Origin: Brevibacterium sp. p3-SID960
GTDB lineage: Bacteria > Actinomycetota > Actinomycetes > Actinomycetales > Brevibacteriaceae
NCBI RefSeq assembly: GCF_025144725.1
Contig: NZ_JALXKS010000046.1
Location: 1-23,423, forward strand
Direction: 5' to 3'
DNA length: 23,423 bases
The notes under the pieces are model-generated. The model ran no database searches and had not been told where the DNA came from. It worked only from the letters and a program-made list of their open reading frames with translations. Positions 7,331 to 16,220 of the stretch are shown here, piece by piece; position 1 is the first letter of the stretch; every line of letters starts with the position of its first letter. A program made the translations under genes and the position numbers.

Positions 7331-8644
7331 ATGGAATGCGCTCATTACGATGCCGGTCGATGCCGGTCCTGCACCCTCCTGCCGCTGTCCTCCCACGTCC
7401 GGGTGCGGCGTTCGCAGGCTGAGATCGCGCGTCTGCTGGCGCAGGCGACCACCGCCTCGGGCGCGGTGTCAGCAGACTGCCCGGTGCCGGAATCCGCGAT
7501 CGCCTCGGGCACGCCGCCGACCAGCACCTCGGGCGGGGCGACCGGTATCCGCTGGCTGCCGCCTGCCACCGGCCCGGATGCCGGCTTTCGGAACAAGGCG
7601 AAGATGGTCGTTTCCGGCACTGTCGACGCCCCTGTGTTCGGGATCCTCGACGATGCCGGCGCCGGCATCGACCTGCGTGACTGCCCGTTGTATCCGCAGG
7701 CGATCCACCGGCTGCTCGACGCGGTGCCTGCACTCATCCGGCGCGCGCAGATCCCGCCCTATGACGTCGCACGGCGCCGCGGGGAGCTCAAGCACCTCAT
7801 CATCACCGTCAATGACGCCGGTGAGCTCATGGTGCGCTTCGTGCTGCGCACGCCCAAGCCGGTGGAGCGGATCCGGGAGCACCTGAGCGTGCTCACCGCA
7901 GCGGTGCCCGGGGTGCGGGTGGTGAGCGCGAACATCCACCCGCAGCACTCGGCACTGCTCGAAGGCGCCGAGGAGATCCACATCGCCGGCGACCGGCACC
8001 TGCCGATGCGCCAGGGCAGGGTGTCGCTGCAGGTGCTGCCGCGCTCCTTCGTGCAGACGAACACGGCAGTGGCCGGGCAGCTGTACGAACAGGTTGCGGA
8101 GTGGGCTGATGAGATCGAGGCCCGCCACCGTCTGGGCACTGCTGACTCCCGACCAGGTGGCACTGGGGCGGCTGACACCGGGTCACCTGGCGCCGGCGGT
8201 GGTGACGGCGCACTGCGAATCTGGGATCTGTACTGCGGCGTCGGCGGGTTCGCTCTGCACCTGGCCGCGCCGGGGCGTGCGGTCACCGGGGTCGAGGTCT
8301 CCGCTGAGGCGATCGCCTCGGCGCAGGCAGCCGCCGCCGAGGCGGGACTCACCGCCGATTTCGTCGTCGCCGATGCTTCCGACTGGGCCGGTGAGCAGGA
8401 CGTGCTGCCAGACGTCGTCGTGGTGAATCCACCGCGGCGCGGAATCGGTGCGCTGGCCGGCTGGCTGGAGGGCTCGGGGATCTGCGATGTCATCTACTCC
8501 AGCTGCAATCCCCGCTCACTCGCCCGGGATCTCAAGCAGATGCCCAGCTATCAGGTGACGGCAGCCCGGATGCTCGATATGTTCCCCCACACAGCCCATG
8601 CCGAGGTGGTCGTGCAGCTGCGGCGCACGACGGAAGCAGCCTAG
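7331..8644 (+). CDS. rlmC: 23S rRNA (uracil-C5)-methyltransferase, RlmC type
   Basis: The protein (437 residues) carries RlmC/RumB hallmarks: [14 protein letters not shown] at the N-terminus, [12 protein letters not shown], a DCPLYP cysteine (Cys118), the SAM loop DLYCGVGG at 299-306, and the catalytic YSSCN with Cys392. Cys3, Cys11, Cys14 and Cys118 match the Fe-S cluster ligands. E. coli RlmC methylates U747 of 23S rRNA with SAM; the same reaction is likely here. ATG 7331 was chosen because it aligns with the E. coli start and lies seven nt after a TATGAT box. It is about 60 residues longer than E. coli RlmC because of low-complexity inserts near residues 41-83 (Ser/Thr/Gly-rich, containing CACCTCGGG repeats) and before the SAM loop (about 275-297). 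Confidence 0.9.
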   Translation: MECAHYDAGRCRSCTLLPLSSHVRVRRSQAEIARLLAQATTASGAVSADCPVPESAIASGTPPTSTSGGATGIRWLPPATGPDAGFRNKAKMVVSGTVDAPVFGILDDAGAGIDLRDCPLYPQAIHRLLDAVPALIRRAQIPPYDVARRRGELKHLIITVNDAGELMVRFVLRTPKPVERIREHLSVLTAAVPGVRVVSANIHPQHSALLEGAEEIHIAGDRHLPMRQGRVSLQVLPRSFVQTNTAVAGQLYEQVAEWADEIEARHRLGTADSRPGGTGAADTGSPGAGGGDGALRIWDLYCGVGGFALHLAAPGRAVTGVEVSAEAIASAQAAAAEAGLTADFVVADASDWAGEQDVLPDVVVVNPPRRGIGALAGWLEGSGICDVIYSSCNPRSLARDLKQMPSYQVTAARMLDMFPHTAHAEVVVQLRRTTEAA

Positions 8645-8678
8645 TCACGCGCCCGACGCGCCGTGCCACATCCGGTGC

Positions 8679-9683
8679 TCAGCGCCGGGCAATCCGATAG
8701 ACGAGGCCGCCGGAGCCCTCGGCTGACAGCCACGCTCGTTCGAAGGCCTCCCGCGGATAGACCGCGCGCACACCGGCGTCGATCGCCCGGCCGGGATCAT
8801 GGACGCGGACATCGCCTGCGGAGGTGACACCGGTGATGATGAGCAGATGCCCAGCCGTCGGGTAGCCGGCCTGGGGCAGCTGCTCGGAGGTGAAGGACAC
8901 GGAGGCGATGAGCACCTCCCCCGCCGCCAGCGCCTCCTCGGCTTCCCGCATGCTGGCCAGCGCGTCGAGCCGTGCGTCGAAACCCTGCCCGTTCGCCCAG
9001 GCGACGTTGAACGCCCAGTTCCCGGTACCACCGTACGTGCGATCCCAGACGCCGCGGATCGTCGGGTGGACGCGGCCCGGTGCGTCCTCACCGGCAGGAG
9101 ACGACACTCCGGAAGCGTCCAGCCCGGCGTGCGCGCCGCCTGCGGACAGCCATTCCATCACCATCGTCAGTGACGTCGGTGAGCACCAGCTGTCGGCCTG
9201 CGCGTAGCCGTCGAGCACCCCGCAGGCGTGCTGGCTGATCTGCGGCAGCCGGTGCTCGATGTCGATGCCTCGCGGAGCCGAAGCGGTGATCTCCGCACCC
9301 GGCCGGGCTGGCCCGCGGGTGAGGGCGTCGATCCAGTGCACGGTCACAGGTGCTGAAGCTGCCGTCGCGGCAGGCACGGCTCGGACTGCCAGATCGACGA
9401 CCCGGGCCGGTCCGCCGAGTGCGGCGGTGTCGACGATGACGGTGTCGGCGTCGGTGCGCAGACCGTGGACCTGCTGGGCGGTCAGCGACGTCGACTCCCC
9501 GGTCCCCTGACTCGACCAGTAGGCCACGGTCACCCAATCGGAGAACGCGCCGGCCGCCTCGGCAGCGGCGCGCACCCGGATCTCAGCAGTGATGCCCGGC
9601 GGGGTGTCGATGTGCCAGAACGGGATGATCTGCGTGCACGGCTTCACGTGCAGGCGCACCGTTTCTGCGGTCTCGGAGCTCAT
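8679..9683 (-). CDS. C39-like papain-fold peptidase family protein, cytosolic
   Basis: The 334-residue protein has a beta-rich N-terminal half (about 1-130) and a C-terminal Peptidase_C39-like domain. The catalytic triad is visible: Cys167 in ADSWCSPTS, His279 in AGHLLIITG and Asp296 in VHDPG. No signal peptide or membrane segment is evident, so a cytosolic protein is expected; the substrate is unknown. It is divergent from a two-gene ABC exporter, which recalls C39 bacteriocin-processing exporters. However, here the domain is neither fused to the exporter nor near a small precursor gene. TACGCT lies seven nt upstream of the ATG, suggesting a leaderless message. It converges on rlmC with a 34-bp gap. 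Confidence 0.78.
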   Translation of the reverse strand: MSSETAETVRLHVKPCTQIIPFWHIDTPPGITAEIRVRAAAEAAGAFSDWVTVAYWSSQGTGESTSLTAQQVHGLRTDADTVIVDTAALGGPARVVDLAVRAVPAATAASAPVTVHWIDALTRGPARPGAEITASAPRGIDIEHRLPQISQHACGVLDGYAQADSWCSPTSLTMVMEWLSAGGAHAGLDASGVSSPAGEDAPGRVHPTIRGVWDRTYGGTGNWAFNVAWANGQGFDARLDALASMREAEEALAAGEVLIASVSFTSEQLPQAGYPTAGHLLIITGVTSAGDVRVHDPGRAIDAGVRAVYPREAFERAWLSAEGSGGLVYRIARR

Positions 9684-9690
9684 GCCAGCC

Positions 9691-9696
9691 AGCGTA
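9691..9696 (-). promoter_or_regulatory. -10 box of a likely leaderless promoter for the C39-like gene
   Basis: TACGCT ends seven nt before the ATG at 9683, with no Shine-Dalgarno between. The -35 is not recognisable. Confidence 0.5.
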
Positions 9697-9825
9697 ACCG
9701 ACGCCGCCGTCGGCGCGTTCGCGTCTGAGCAGTCAGGGTGCGGCGCCGCGGCGTGATTCTGCCACCAGCAGGCGGAGCGGGTGAAGAAGTCCGCTGCGCA
9801 TCCGTGCAGGTGCCCGAAACTCCAC

Positions 9826-9831
9826 TAGGCT
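9826..9831 (+). promoter_or_regulatory. -10 box of a likely near-leaderless ABC exporter promoter
   Basis: TAGGCT ends eight nt before the ATG at 9840. With the divergent box at 9691-9696, this places two back-to-back promoters in the 156-bp gap 9684-9839. Confidence 0.45.
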
Positions 9832-9839
9832 GATGAATC

Positions 9840-11726
9840 ATGCGCTCACTGTGGAGATTCTGGCCTGACGTGCGAGCGCGGCTGGGCGTCTACCTCTTCA
9901 TCTTCGTCCTCACCCTCGGATCGATGGGCATCGCCCTGCTCGTGCCGATGATCACCGGCTGGATCGTCGACGGGCCGATCGCCCGCGGTGACTTCGCCGG
10001 CATGCTCGCGCCCCTGGCCCTCATCCTGCTCATCGGCATCGCCGAGGCGGCCGCTGTGTGGCTGCGCCGCCGGCTCATCGCGCCGATCACCTCCCGTTGG
10101 GAAGTGCTGTGGCGCGAGCGTCTCTACGACCGGCTGCAGTACGTTGCCGTCGGCGTTCACGACGCATGGCCGGCCGGTCAGCTGCTCTCCCGCGCCGTCA
10201 ACGACCTCTCCCAGCTGCGGCGGTTCTTCGCCTTCGGCCTGCAGTTCCTCATCGCCAGCCCGCTCATCGTGCTCGGCGGCGGCATCATCCTTGCGTCCCT
10301 GCACCCGTACTTCGGCATCATCGCCATCGCCGCCGCCGTCCCGACCGTCACCGCCATTGCGGTGCTCGAGCGCCGCTACCGGCTGGCCTCCCGCAGCGCC
10401 CAGGACACTATGGGCGAGATCGCCACCGATGTCGAAGAGGCCGTTCAGGGCATCCGCATCCTCAAGGCCTTCGGCCGCTCTCCCTGGGCGGCGAAGCGGT
10501 TCCACGTCCTGTCGGAGCGCCTGCGCGGCTTCGAGCTGACGAAGGCCTATGTCGATTCGTGGATGTTCGGGGCTGCGATCATGATCCCGGTGCTTGCACT
10601 CACGGCGATTCTGGCCGTGGGCACCTGGGGTGTGATCGGCGGGTGGATGACCGTCGGACAGGTCATCGCCGCACTGACGGTGACGATGTTCCTGCGCATG
10701 CCCATCGAGATGGTCGGCTTCCTGCTCGCCGACTTCCTCATGTCGGTCACCGCCGCCAATCGCTACTGGGAAGTCATGGATCTTCCCTTCGACATCACCG
10801 ACCCCGACGGCGAGATCAGCGAAGACCCGCGGCCTTACAGCTACGCCGGACACATCCGCTTCGACGCGGTCGAATACCGCTTCGCCGACGCCGAGGAGCC
10901 GATCCTCACACACATCGACCTCAACATCGCACCAGGTGAGACACTCGCCCTCGTCGGTGCAACCGGCACCGGAAAGACAGCACTGGCCGCACTGCTGCCC
11001 CGCCTGCAGGACGTCACAGCCGGCTCCATCACCCTCGACGGCACCGATCTGCGCGACTACCGGATCAACGAGCTGCGCCGCATCGTCTCCGTCGCCTTCG
11101 AAGACCCGGTGCTGTTCTCCACGACCGTGCGCGAGAACGTTGCCATGGGTCTCAAGCACGCCGATGGCCGTGCACTCCCCGCTGCGGGAACCGCCACCTC
11201 GGGAACGGCGACCAGCACCTCGGGAACGGCGACCAGCACCTCGGGAACGGTGACCAGCACTTCTGGCGCGGGAGACGCCCATGACCCCGACGCCGAGGTG
11301 TGGGACGCGCTTGAGATCGCAGCGGCAGCCGATTTCGTACGCCGGCTGCCCGACGGTCTCGACACCGAAGTCGGCGAGCAGGGCCTGTCGCTGTCGGGCG
11401 GTCAGCGCCAGCGGCTGGCACTGGCGCGCGCCGTCATCGGCAAGCCCCGGGTGCTCGTCCTCGACGACCCCCTCTCCGCTGTCGACGTCGACACCGAGGA
11501 CCGCGTGCAGACGGCACTGCGACAAGTGCTCGGCGATTCGACGACACTCGTCATCGCCCACCGGCCCTCCACCGCCGCTCTGGCCGACCGGGTGGCGGTG
11601 CTCGAGGGCGGACGGATCACCGACACCGGTACCCACGACGAGCTGCTGGCCCGCAACCGCCACTACCGCGACCTCATGGGTGCCAGCTCACATGCCGCTG
11701 CCGAAACTGAGGAGGTGCGCCGATGA
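9840..11726 (+). CDS. ABC exporter, TMD-NBD half-transporter with degenerate ATPase site
   Basis: This 628-residue half-transporter has six membrane segments (about 15-300) and an ATPase domain. Walker A is GATGTGKT from 373, LSGGQ is at 518-522, Walker B is VLVLDD with Asp543 where the catalytic Glu is expected, and the H-loop is His574. The Asp substitution marks the degenerate half of a heterodimeric type IV exporter. The partner gene follows with a 4-bp ATGA overlap. An insert rich in Thr/Ser/Gly (about 446-483) lies between the Q-loop region and the signature; it is encoded by a 21-bp tandem repeat and is absent from typical relatives as I know them. The substrate is unknown; drugs, lipids or peptides are all possible. 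Confidence 0.9.
   Translation: MRSLWRFWPDVRARLGVYLFIFVLTLGSMGIALLVPMITGWIVDGPIARGDFAGMLAPLALILLIGIAEAAAVWLRRRLIAPITSRWEVLWRERLYDRLQYVAVGVHDAWPAGQLLSRAVNDLSQLRRFFAFGLQFLIASPLIVLGGGIILASLHPYFGIIAIAAAVPTVTAIAVLERRYRLASRSAQDTMGEIATDVEEAVQGIRILKAFGRSPWAAKRFHVLSERLRGFELTKAYVDSWMFGAAIMIPVLALTAILAVGTWGVIGGWMTVGQVIAALTVTMFLRMPIEMVGFLLADFLMSVTAANRYWEVMDLPFDITDPDGEISEDPRPYSYAGHIRFDAVEYRFADAEEPILTHIDLNIAPGETLALVGATGTGKTALAALLPRLQDVTAGSITLDGTDLRDYRINELRRIVSVAFEDPVLFSTTVRENVAMGLKHADGRALPAAGTATSGTATSTSGTATSTSGTVTSTSGAGDAHDPDAEVWDALEIAAAADFVRRLPDGLDTEVGEQGLSLSGGQRQRLALARAVIGKPRVLVLDDPLSAVDVDTEDRVQTALRQVLGDSTTLVIAHRPSTAALADRVAVLEGGRITDTGTHDELLARNRHYRDLMGASSHAAAETEEVRR
11196..11258 (+). repeat. In-frame 21-bp minisatellite inside the first ABC gene
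   Basis: Three near-identical copies of ACCTCGGGAACGGCGACCAG plus C begin at 11196, 11217 and 11238, with a decayed start of a fourth at 11259. Each unit encodes Thr-Ser-Gly-Thr-Ala-Thr-Ser. The 21-bp period keeps the frame, whereas the intergenic arrays near ilvC use 20 bp. The CTCGGGAACGG core resembles the intergenic repeats read on the opposite strand. Confidence 0.92.
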
Positions 11727-13540
11727 GTCCCGCACAACCGGACCGGGCCAATGACCCGGAGATCGAAGAGCTGCCGCCGGACATCTCCCGGCGGGCACGC
11801 AGACTGCTCGGCTCGCTCATCCGCCCCCACCTGACACTGGCCGTCGTCCTCATCGTCTCGATCACCGGCGGCGGCATCATGAGCGTAGCCGGCCCGTTCT
11901 TCGTCGCCCGCGCGATCGACGAAGGGCTGCCGGCTGCGCTGGACGGCGACACCAGCCCGCTGGTCGTCGCGATCGCCGCGGTCGCGCTGACCGGCGTGGC
12001 CGATGCTGCAGCGACCTGGCTGAGTATCCGCCTCAACGGCAGGCTGAGCCAGAAGATCCTCTTCGATCTGCGCGGCCGGCTGTTCACACATGTGCAGCGT
12101 CTCGACCTGCGCTATCACGAACGCTCGACCTCCGGCCGGCTCGTCTCCCGTCAGACCTCGGACATGGAGTCAGTCCAGCAGTTCGTCTCACAGGCCCTCA
12201 ACGGCATGGTGCTCTCGCTGCTGACAATGTCGGCGATCGCGGTGACGCTCGTGGTCATGAACGTGCCGCTGGCGCTCGTGGCGTTCGCCGGGTTCATCCC
12301 GCTCGTCTTCCTCACTGTCTACGCCCACCGGCAGCAGCGCTCCGCGTACCGGCGCACCCGCACCTCGATCGCCCGGGTCATCGTCCAGTTCGTCGAGACG
12401 ATGGGCGGGATCCGTGCTGTCCAGTCCTTCCGCCGGCAGCGCCCGGGTCTTGCGCGGCTGACCGGCGAGGACGCCGTCTACGCGCAGGCCAACACCGATG
12501 CCCTGCACGGCGTGGCGACATTCGCCGGCGGCACCCGCCTCATCGGCAACCTGTCGCAGACCGGGATCATCCTGCTCGGCGGCTGGCTCGTCATCAGCGG
12601 CTACACCCAGCTCGGTGTGCTGGCAGCATTCCTGCTGTACCTGCGCCGGTTCTATGGCCCGCTCGATGAGCTCGTGCAGTCCTTCAGCCTCTACCAGTCA
12701 GCCTCGGCTGCCCTGGAGAAGATCACGGCAGTCCTCGATGCCGAGCCTGATGTCGATGCACCGGCAGATCCGCAGCCGCTGCCTGAGCGGCACACCGGCA
12801 CCGGCCGGTCGATCTCCTTCGATGATGTCAGCTTCGCCTACGACTCCGAAGGCCCCGAGGTGCTGCCGGCCTTCGACCTGGAGATCCCCGCCGGGCAGAT
12901 CGTCGCTGTGGTCGGCGCAACCGGTGCCGGCAAATCGACTCTGGTGAAGCTGCTGACCCGCATGTACGACCCATCGACCGGTACGGTGCGCCTCGACGGG
13001 GTTGATGTGCGCGGGATCGACGATGCTCAGCTGCGGCAGTCACTTGTCATGGTGACGCAGGAGTCGTATCTGTTCTCCGGCACGATCGCCGACAACATCC
13101 GCATCGGCAACCCCGATGCCACAGACGCCCAGGTCCTCGCCGCCGCCGAGGCGGTGGGCCTGGATCCGTATGTGCGCAGCCTGCCGGAGGGCTACGACAC
13201 GGACGTGAAGAAGCGCGGCGGGCGGTTGAGTTCGGGGCAGCGGCAGCTGGTGTCCTTTGCCCGTGTGTTCCTCGCCGATCCCGATGTCATCGTCCTCGAT
13301 GAGGCGACTGCGCACCTCGATATCCCCTCCGAGCGCCTGATCCAACAAGCATTGGCGCGCGTGCTCGAAGGCCGTACCGCGATCATCATCGCCCACCGCC
13401 TGTCCACGGTTGAGATCGCCGACCGGGTGCTCGTCATGGACGCAGGCCGCGTTGTTGAAGACGGCACGCCAGCAGCGCTCATCCACGGCGACAGCCGATT
13501 CGGACGCATGTACTCAGCCTGGCAGGACAGCTTGGCGTGA
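11723..13540 (+). CDS. ABC exporter, TMD-NBD half-transporter with catalytic ATPase site
   Basis: This is a 605-residue partner of the preceding half-transporter. Six membrane segments (about 35-310) are followed by the ATPase domain. Walker A is GATGAGKS from 398, the signature is LSSGQ at 502-506 (non-canonical, Ser for the first Gly), Walker B is VIVLDE with Glu527, and the H-loop is His558. An intact Glu here with a non-canonical signature, opposite an Asp with canonical LSGGQ in the partner, is the expected complementary pattern: one catalytic and one degenerate composite site. The overlapping ATGA start implies coupled translation and equal subunit numbers. The gene converges on the HNH gene with a 58-bp gap that holds nothing recognisable. 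Confidence 0.93.
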   Translation: MSPAQPDRANDPEIEELPPDISRRARRLLGSLIRPHLTLAVVLIVSITGGGIMSVAGPFFVARAIDEGLPAALDGDTSPLVVAIAAVALTGVADAAATWLSIRLNGRLSQKILFDLRGRLFTHVQRLDLRYHERSTSGRLVSRQTSDMESVQQFVSQALNGMVLSLLTMSAIAVTLVVMNVPLALVAFAGFIPLVFLTVYAHRQQRSAYRRTRTSIARVIVQFVETMGGIRAVQSFRRQRPGLARLTGEDAVYAQANTDALHGVATFAGGTRLIGNLSQTGIILLGGWLVISGYTQLGVLAAFLLYLRRFYGPLDELVQSFSLYQSASAALEKITAVLDAEPDVDAPADPQPLPERHTGTGRSISFDDVSFAYDSEGPEVLPAFDLEIPAGQIVAVVGATGAGKSTLVKLLTRMYDPSTGTVRLDGVDVRGIDDAQLRQSLVMVTQESYLFSGTIADNIRIGNPDATDAQVLAAAEAVGLDPYVRSLPEGYDTDVKKRGGRLSSGQRQLVSFARVFLADPDVIVLDEATAHLDIPSERLIQQALARVLEGRTAIIIAHRLSTVEIADRVLVMDAGRVVEDGTPAALIHGDSRFGRMYSAWQDSLA

Positions 13541-13598
13541 GCCGCAGCCGCTCATCGCAGCAACTGCCGGCTCGCGCTTGTGGTCCAGTGCCGGTCTG

Positions 13599-15101
13599 TC
13601 ACGCTGCCGGCAGGTCGATGATGAGGTTGAGCATGGAGGACTCGATGGTGCTCAGCTGGGCACGTGTCTCTCCCTCACTGGCACCGGCACCGGCAGCTGC
13701 ACTGTCACCGGCACCGGCGCTGGCACCGGTGCTTGCGTCGTCGCAGGCCGGTATTTTGGTGCGCGGTCCGTCGCGATGACGGCCATCGCGGCCGCGCTTC
13801 TCTCCTCTGGCCTGTGATGCGGTGGTCTCCGGGTTCTTGGCCACCGGCGATTTCGGAGGAGACGTGATCGGGATGGTACGACTCGTGTACTCCTGACCCG
13901 ACGGGGTGCGCACCGTCAGCGCATCCGGGGTGGCTGTATGCCGCCAGCCGGGATTCTCCTTGGCGTAATTGCAGGCTGCACACAGTCCTGAGGCGTTCGC
14001 CCAGCTCGTCGCGCCACCGGTGGCATGAGGCGTCGCATGGTCGATATGGCGGATCGGTGCATCACACCACGGCGACCGGCAGACATCGTCGCGGCAGATG
14101 ACCATCCGCCGCAGCCCGTCGTTGAAAGTCCGGCGCTTGGAGTCCATCGCCACCAGCTGGCCGGTGTCCGGCTGCGTGAAAAGACGGCGCAGGTAGACCG
14201 CTCCCGAGGTGTTCTGCAGCAGCCGGCGCGCGAAGGCTGCAGAGAGAGGCCCATGACCGGGCAGGCAGGCGGGGATCGTGCCATCGCTGATGAGAGCCTC
14301 GTCAGTCATTATGAGCTGGATCTCGACGGAGATATCGGTCGCAGATTCCTGACCCGTCAGACGGGTGATGAAGAGGTCGGCAGCCATCTGTGCTCCCGTG
14401 CGCTGCCCTGATTCGCCCGTGCCGACCATCACCGACGCGGCCTTCTGCAGGGCCGCATACGCTGCCACGGCTTGCGGCATCGGAACGAAGGCGGTCAGGT
14501 CTGCCATGTTCCCCGGTGCCGGACGGACCGTGATGTGCCGCTGCTTCTCCTCGTACTCCATGTGTTCGACCGTGGCTGCGGGATCCGCGTGCTGTGCCAT
14601 GCGGCGGGCTTCGCCAGTCAGGCGTTTGAGGCCGGTGCCGACGAAGAGCTCCTGCAGCTGAGCATCGATCGAGTGGCGCAGATGCGAGGGCAGCCATGCA
14701 ATCTCCCGGAAGACAGCTCGCGCCTTCTCCTCGGAGATCTCCCTTGCTTCCAGCGCGCGGAACGTGCACGGCATTTCGCGCATGAGCACCTGGGCGAATT
14801 TCGCAAACCGGCTCCCTCGGGAAGGAGATTCCTGCCGGGCGAGAGCGATCTCGGCTCCGAACCCACGACAGCGGCGATGGGCAGGAACCCCGGTGGCCTT
14901 CTCGGTGACGAAACGGCGGTCGATCGCAGCATCGGTCTCCCGCACCTGATAGGCGGTGATCGCGGCTTTGAGCCGCTCGGCCTGGTTCATCCGCTCGAAG
15001 GCCTCGGCATCGTCAACGAGCGTCGGGGCTTGGGAAAACGCCACGATGAGCCCCTCGATGTCCATGGCATCGAGCGGTTCTCCACGACGTGTCCTCTTCA
15101 T
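13599..15101 (-). CDS. DUF222 / HNH endonuclease domain protein
   Basis: The 500-residue protein has the layout of the actinobacterial DUF222 (13E12-repeat) family: a long helical N-terminal domain and an HNH nuclease domain near the C-terminus. Paired cysteines (CRSPWC) are followed by HIDH at 352-355, a downstream Asn-rich turn, and CAAC. The last 70 residues are low-complexity Ala/Gly/Ser, coded by CACCGG-type repeats near 13680-13735. Such proteins are numerous in actinobacterial genomes; most have no known role. The ATG at 15101 was chosen over the open frame to 15248 because TAGCGT lies seven nt upstream and the family homology begins here. No partner gene suggests a defence or mobile system. 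Confidence 0.88.
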   Translation of the reverse strand: MKRTRRGEPLDAMDIEGLIVAFSQAPTLVDDAEAFERMNQAERLKAAITAYQVRETDAAIDRRFVTEKATGVPAHRRCRGFGAEIALARQESPSRGSRFAKFAQVLMREMPCTFRALEAREISEEKARAVFREIAWLPSHLRHSIDAQLQELFVGTGLKRLTGEARRMAQHADPAATVEHMEYEEKQRHITVRPAPGNMADLTAFVPMPQAVAAYAALQKAASVMVGTGESGQRTGAQMAADLFITRLTGQESATDISVEIQLIMTDEALISDGTIPACLPGHGPLSAAFARRLLQNTSGAVYLRRLFTQPDTGQLVAMDSKRRTFNDGLRRMVICRDDVCRSPWCDAPIRHIDHATPHATGGATSWANASGLCAACNYAKENPGWRHTATPDALTVRTPSGQEYTSRTIPITSPPKSPVAKNPETTASQARGEKRGRDGRHRDGPRTKIPACDDASTGASAGAGDSAAAGAGASEGETRAQLSTIESSMLNLIIDLPAA

Positions 15102-15108
15102 ACCCCAA

Positions 15109-15114
15109 ACGCTA
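15109..15114 (-). promoter_or_regulatory. -10 box of a likely leaderless HNH-gene promoter
   Basis: TAGCGT ends seven nt before the ATG at 15101 without a Shine-Dalgarno. Confidence 0.5.
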
Positions 15115-15199
15115 CGCTGAGGCACTGACATCGCGTTCTCACCTGGGGAAATGCCGTTCTGAAGCAGCGTCCTGAGGCAATGGACATTCGCCACCGCTT

Positions 15200-15349
15200 C
15201 TACAATCCCACCCGGTGCGACATCGGCCAGTACGATCTCATGGGGCACCTCGAGCGTGGGCCTGCACCCCTGTCAGCAACTGTGGCGCTACCGCTGGCGG
15301 TGGACAGGATTCCAACCGCCAGCAACGCGGCTGAGAGGCACTTCAGCAT
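15200..15349 (-). pseudogene. Possible remnant of a small secreted protein
   Basis: The 49-codon ORF begins MLKCLSAALLAVGILSTASG, which reads like a signal peptide, then becomes featureless and stops. One base over, the frame continues as a plausible coding stretch (LEVPHEIVLADVAPGGIVEA) into the leader of the HNH gene. This suggests a short gene broken by an indel. It is the only coding-like content in the 369-bp gap 15102-15470. No homology is recognised, and it could be chance. Confidence 0.25.
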
Positions 15350-15470
15350 GTCTACTCGCCCATGGTGTTCCTCCATGACCCCGCAGACACGCCATCCTCA
15401 CCTTCGCGCCGCTGGCCCTCGGCGGGCTGTGGGCTGCCGCAGTCACAGTCGCTTCAGCGAGGCGGAATGC

Positions 15471-16208
15471 TCAGCCGCGGCCGGGGAACGGCATGCCCGA
15501 GGCGGTCAGCGTCAGCTGATCGACCGTCGCCTCCAGCGGCAGCTCAGCGATACCGGCGATCATTCTCCCGGCGATCTCAGGATTGAAGCTAGGCTCAACC
15601 CGCCTCGACCCATCGGGCTGGAGAGCGCCGTCACCGGCGCCGATGGCGGTGAGGATCTCAGTGGCGGCATTGCCGATGTCGACCTGAGTGGCGGTGATCC
15701 GGTGCGGCCGGCCCTCGATGATGATCGCCTTCGTCAGCCCGGCCACCGCATGCTTGCTCATCGCATAGGCCACCGAGTGCGGGCGCGGCACCTGCGCTGA
15801 GATCGAGCCGTTGTTGATGATGCGCCCGCCGCGTTCGCGCATAAGGTCGAAGGCAGCACTGGCGCAGTAGAACGCGCCGGTGGCGTTGACGTCGATCGTC
15901 TGGGCAACCTCACCCCAGTCCGCTGCTCCGACGTCGGCGGCCGGGCCGAACATGCCGGCGTTGTTGAAGAGCACATCGAGACGGCCATAGGTCTCTGCGA
16001 CCTGCGCGAAGGCCGCGCGCACCGCCTCGGGAACGGCGATATCTGCCTCGATGGCCAGGCAGCCGGGCGCACCGTCGAGGGTCTCCTCCAGCTTCTCGCG
16101 GCGGCGACCGAGGGCGGCGACGTGCCAGCCGCGGGCGATGAGCGTGCGGGTAACCGCGCGGCCAATGCCGCTGCCGGCGCCGGTGATGACGGCGATGCAA
16201 GTGTCCAT
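15471..16208 (-). CDS. Short-chain dehydrogenase/reductase (classical SDR)
   Basis: This 245-residue NAD(P)-dependent oxidoreductase has TGAGSGIG at 9-16, NNAG at 82-85, and the catalytic Ser135, Tyr148 and Lys152 with Asn109 (classical tetrad). Arg-rich GRRREK at 35-40 after the second strand favours NADP(H). The substrate cannot be told; the family acts on many alcohols and ketones. TAGATT lies six nt before the ATG with no Shine-Dalgarno, so a leaderless transcript is likely. Neighbours give no pathway hint, since the DNA on both sides looks non-functional. Confidence 0.9.
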   Translation of the reverse strand: MDTCIAVITGAGSGIGRAVTRTLIARGWHVAALGRRREKLEETLDGAPGCLAIEADIAVPEAVRAAFAQVAETYGRLDVLFNNAGMFGPAADVGAADWGEVAQTIDVNATGAFYCASAAFDLMRERGGRIINNGSISAQVPRPHSVAYAMSKHAVAGLTKAIIIEGRPHRITATQVDIGNAATEILTAIGAGDGALQPDGSRRVEPSFNPEIAGRMIAGIAELPLEATVDQLTLTASGMPFPGRG

Positions 16209-16214
16209 GCCACC

Positions 16215-16220
16215 AATCTA
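16215..16220 (-). promoter_or_regulatory. -10 box of a likely leaderless SDR promoter
   Basis: TAGATT ends six nt before the ATG at 16208 without a Shine-Dalgarno. Confidence 0.5.

Noticed and set aside
9846..11663. Minus-strand open frame of 605 codons
   Set aside because: Mirror of the first ABC half-transporter; the translation is Asp/Gly/Glu/Arg-biased without motifs.
8679..13540. Bacteriocin production and export locus
   Set aside because: The C39-like protein is not fused to the transporter, no small precursor gene with a double-glycine leader is visible, and no immunity gene is present.
13599..15101. Mobile intron or restriction system from the HNH domain
   Set aside because: The DUF222 architecture is a common chromosomal actinobacterial family. 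No intron ends, methylase or inverted repeats flank it.
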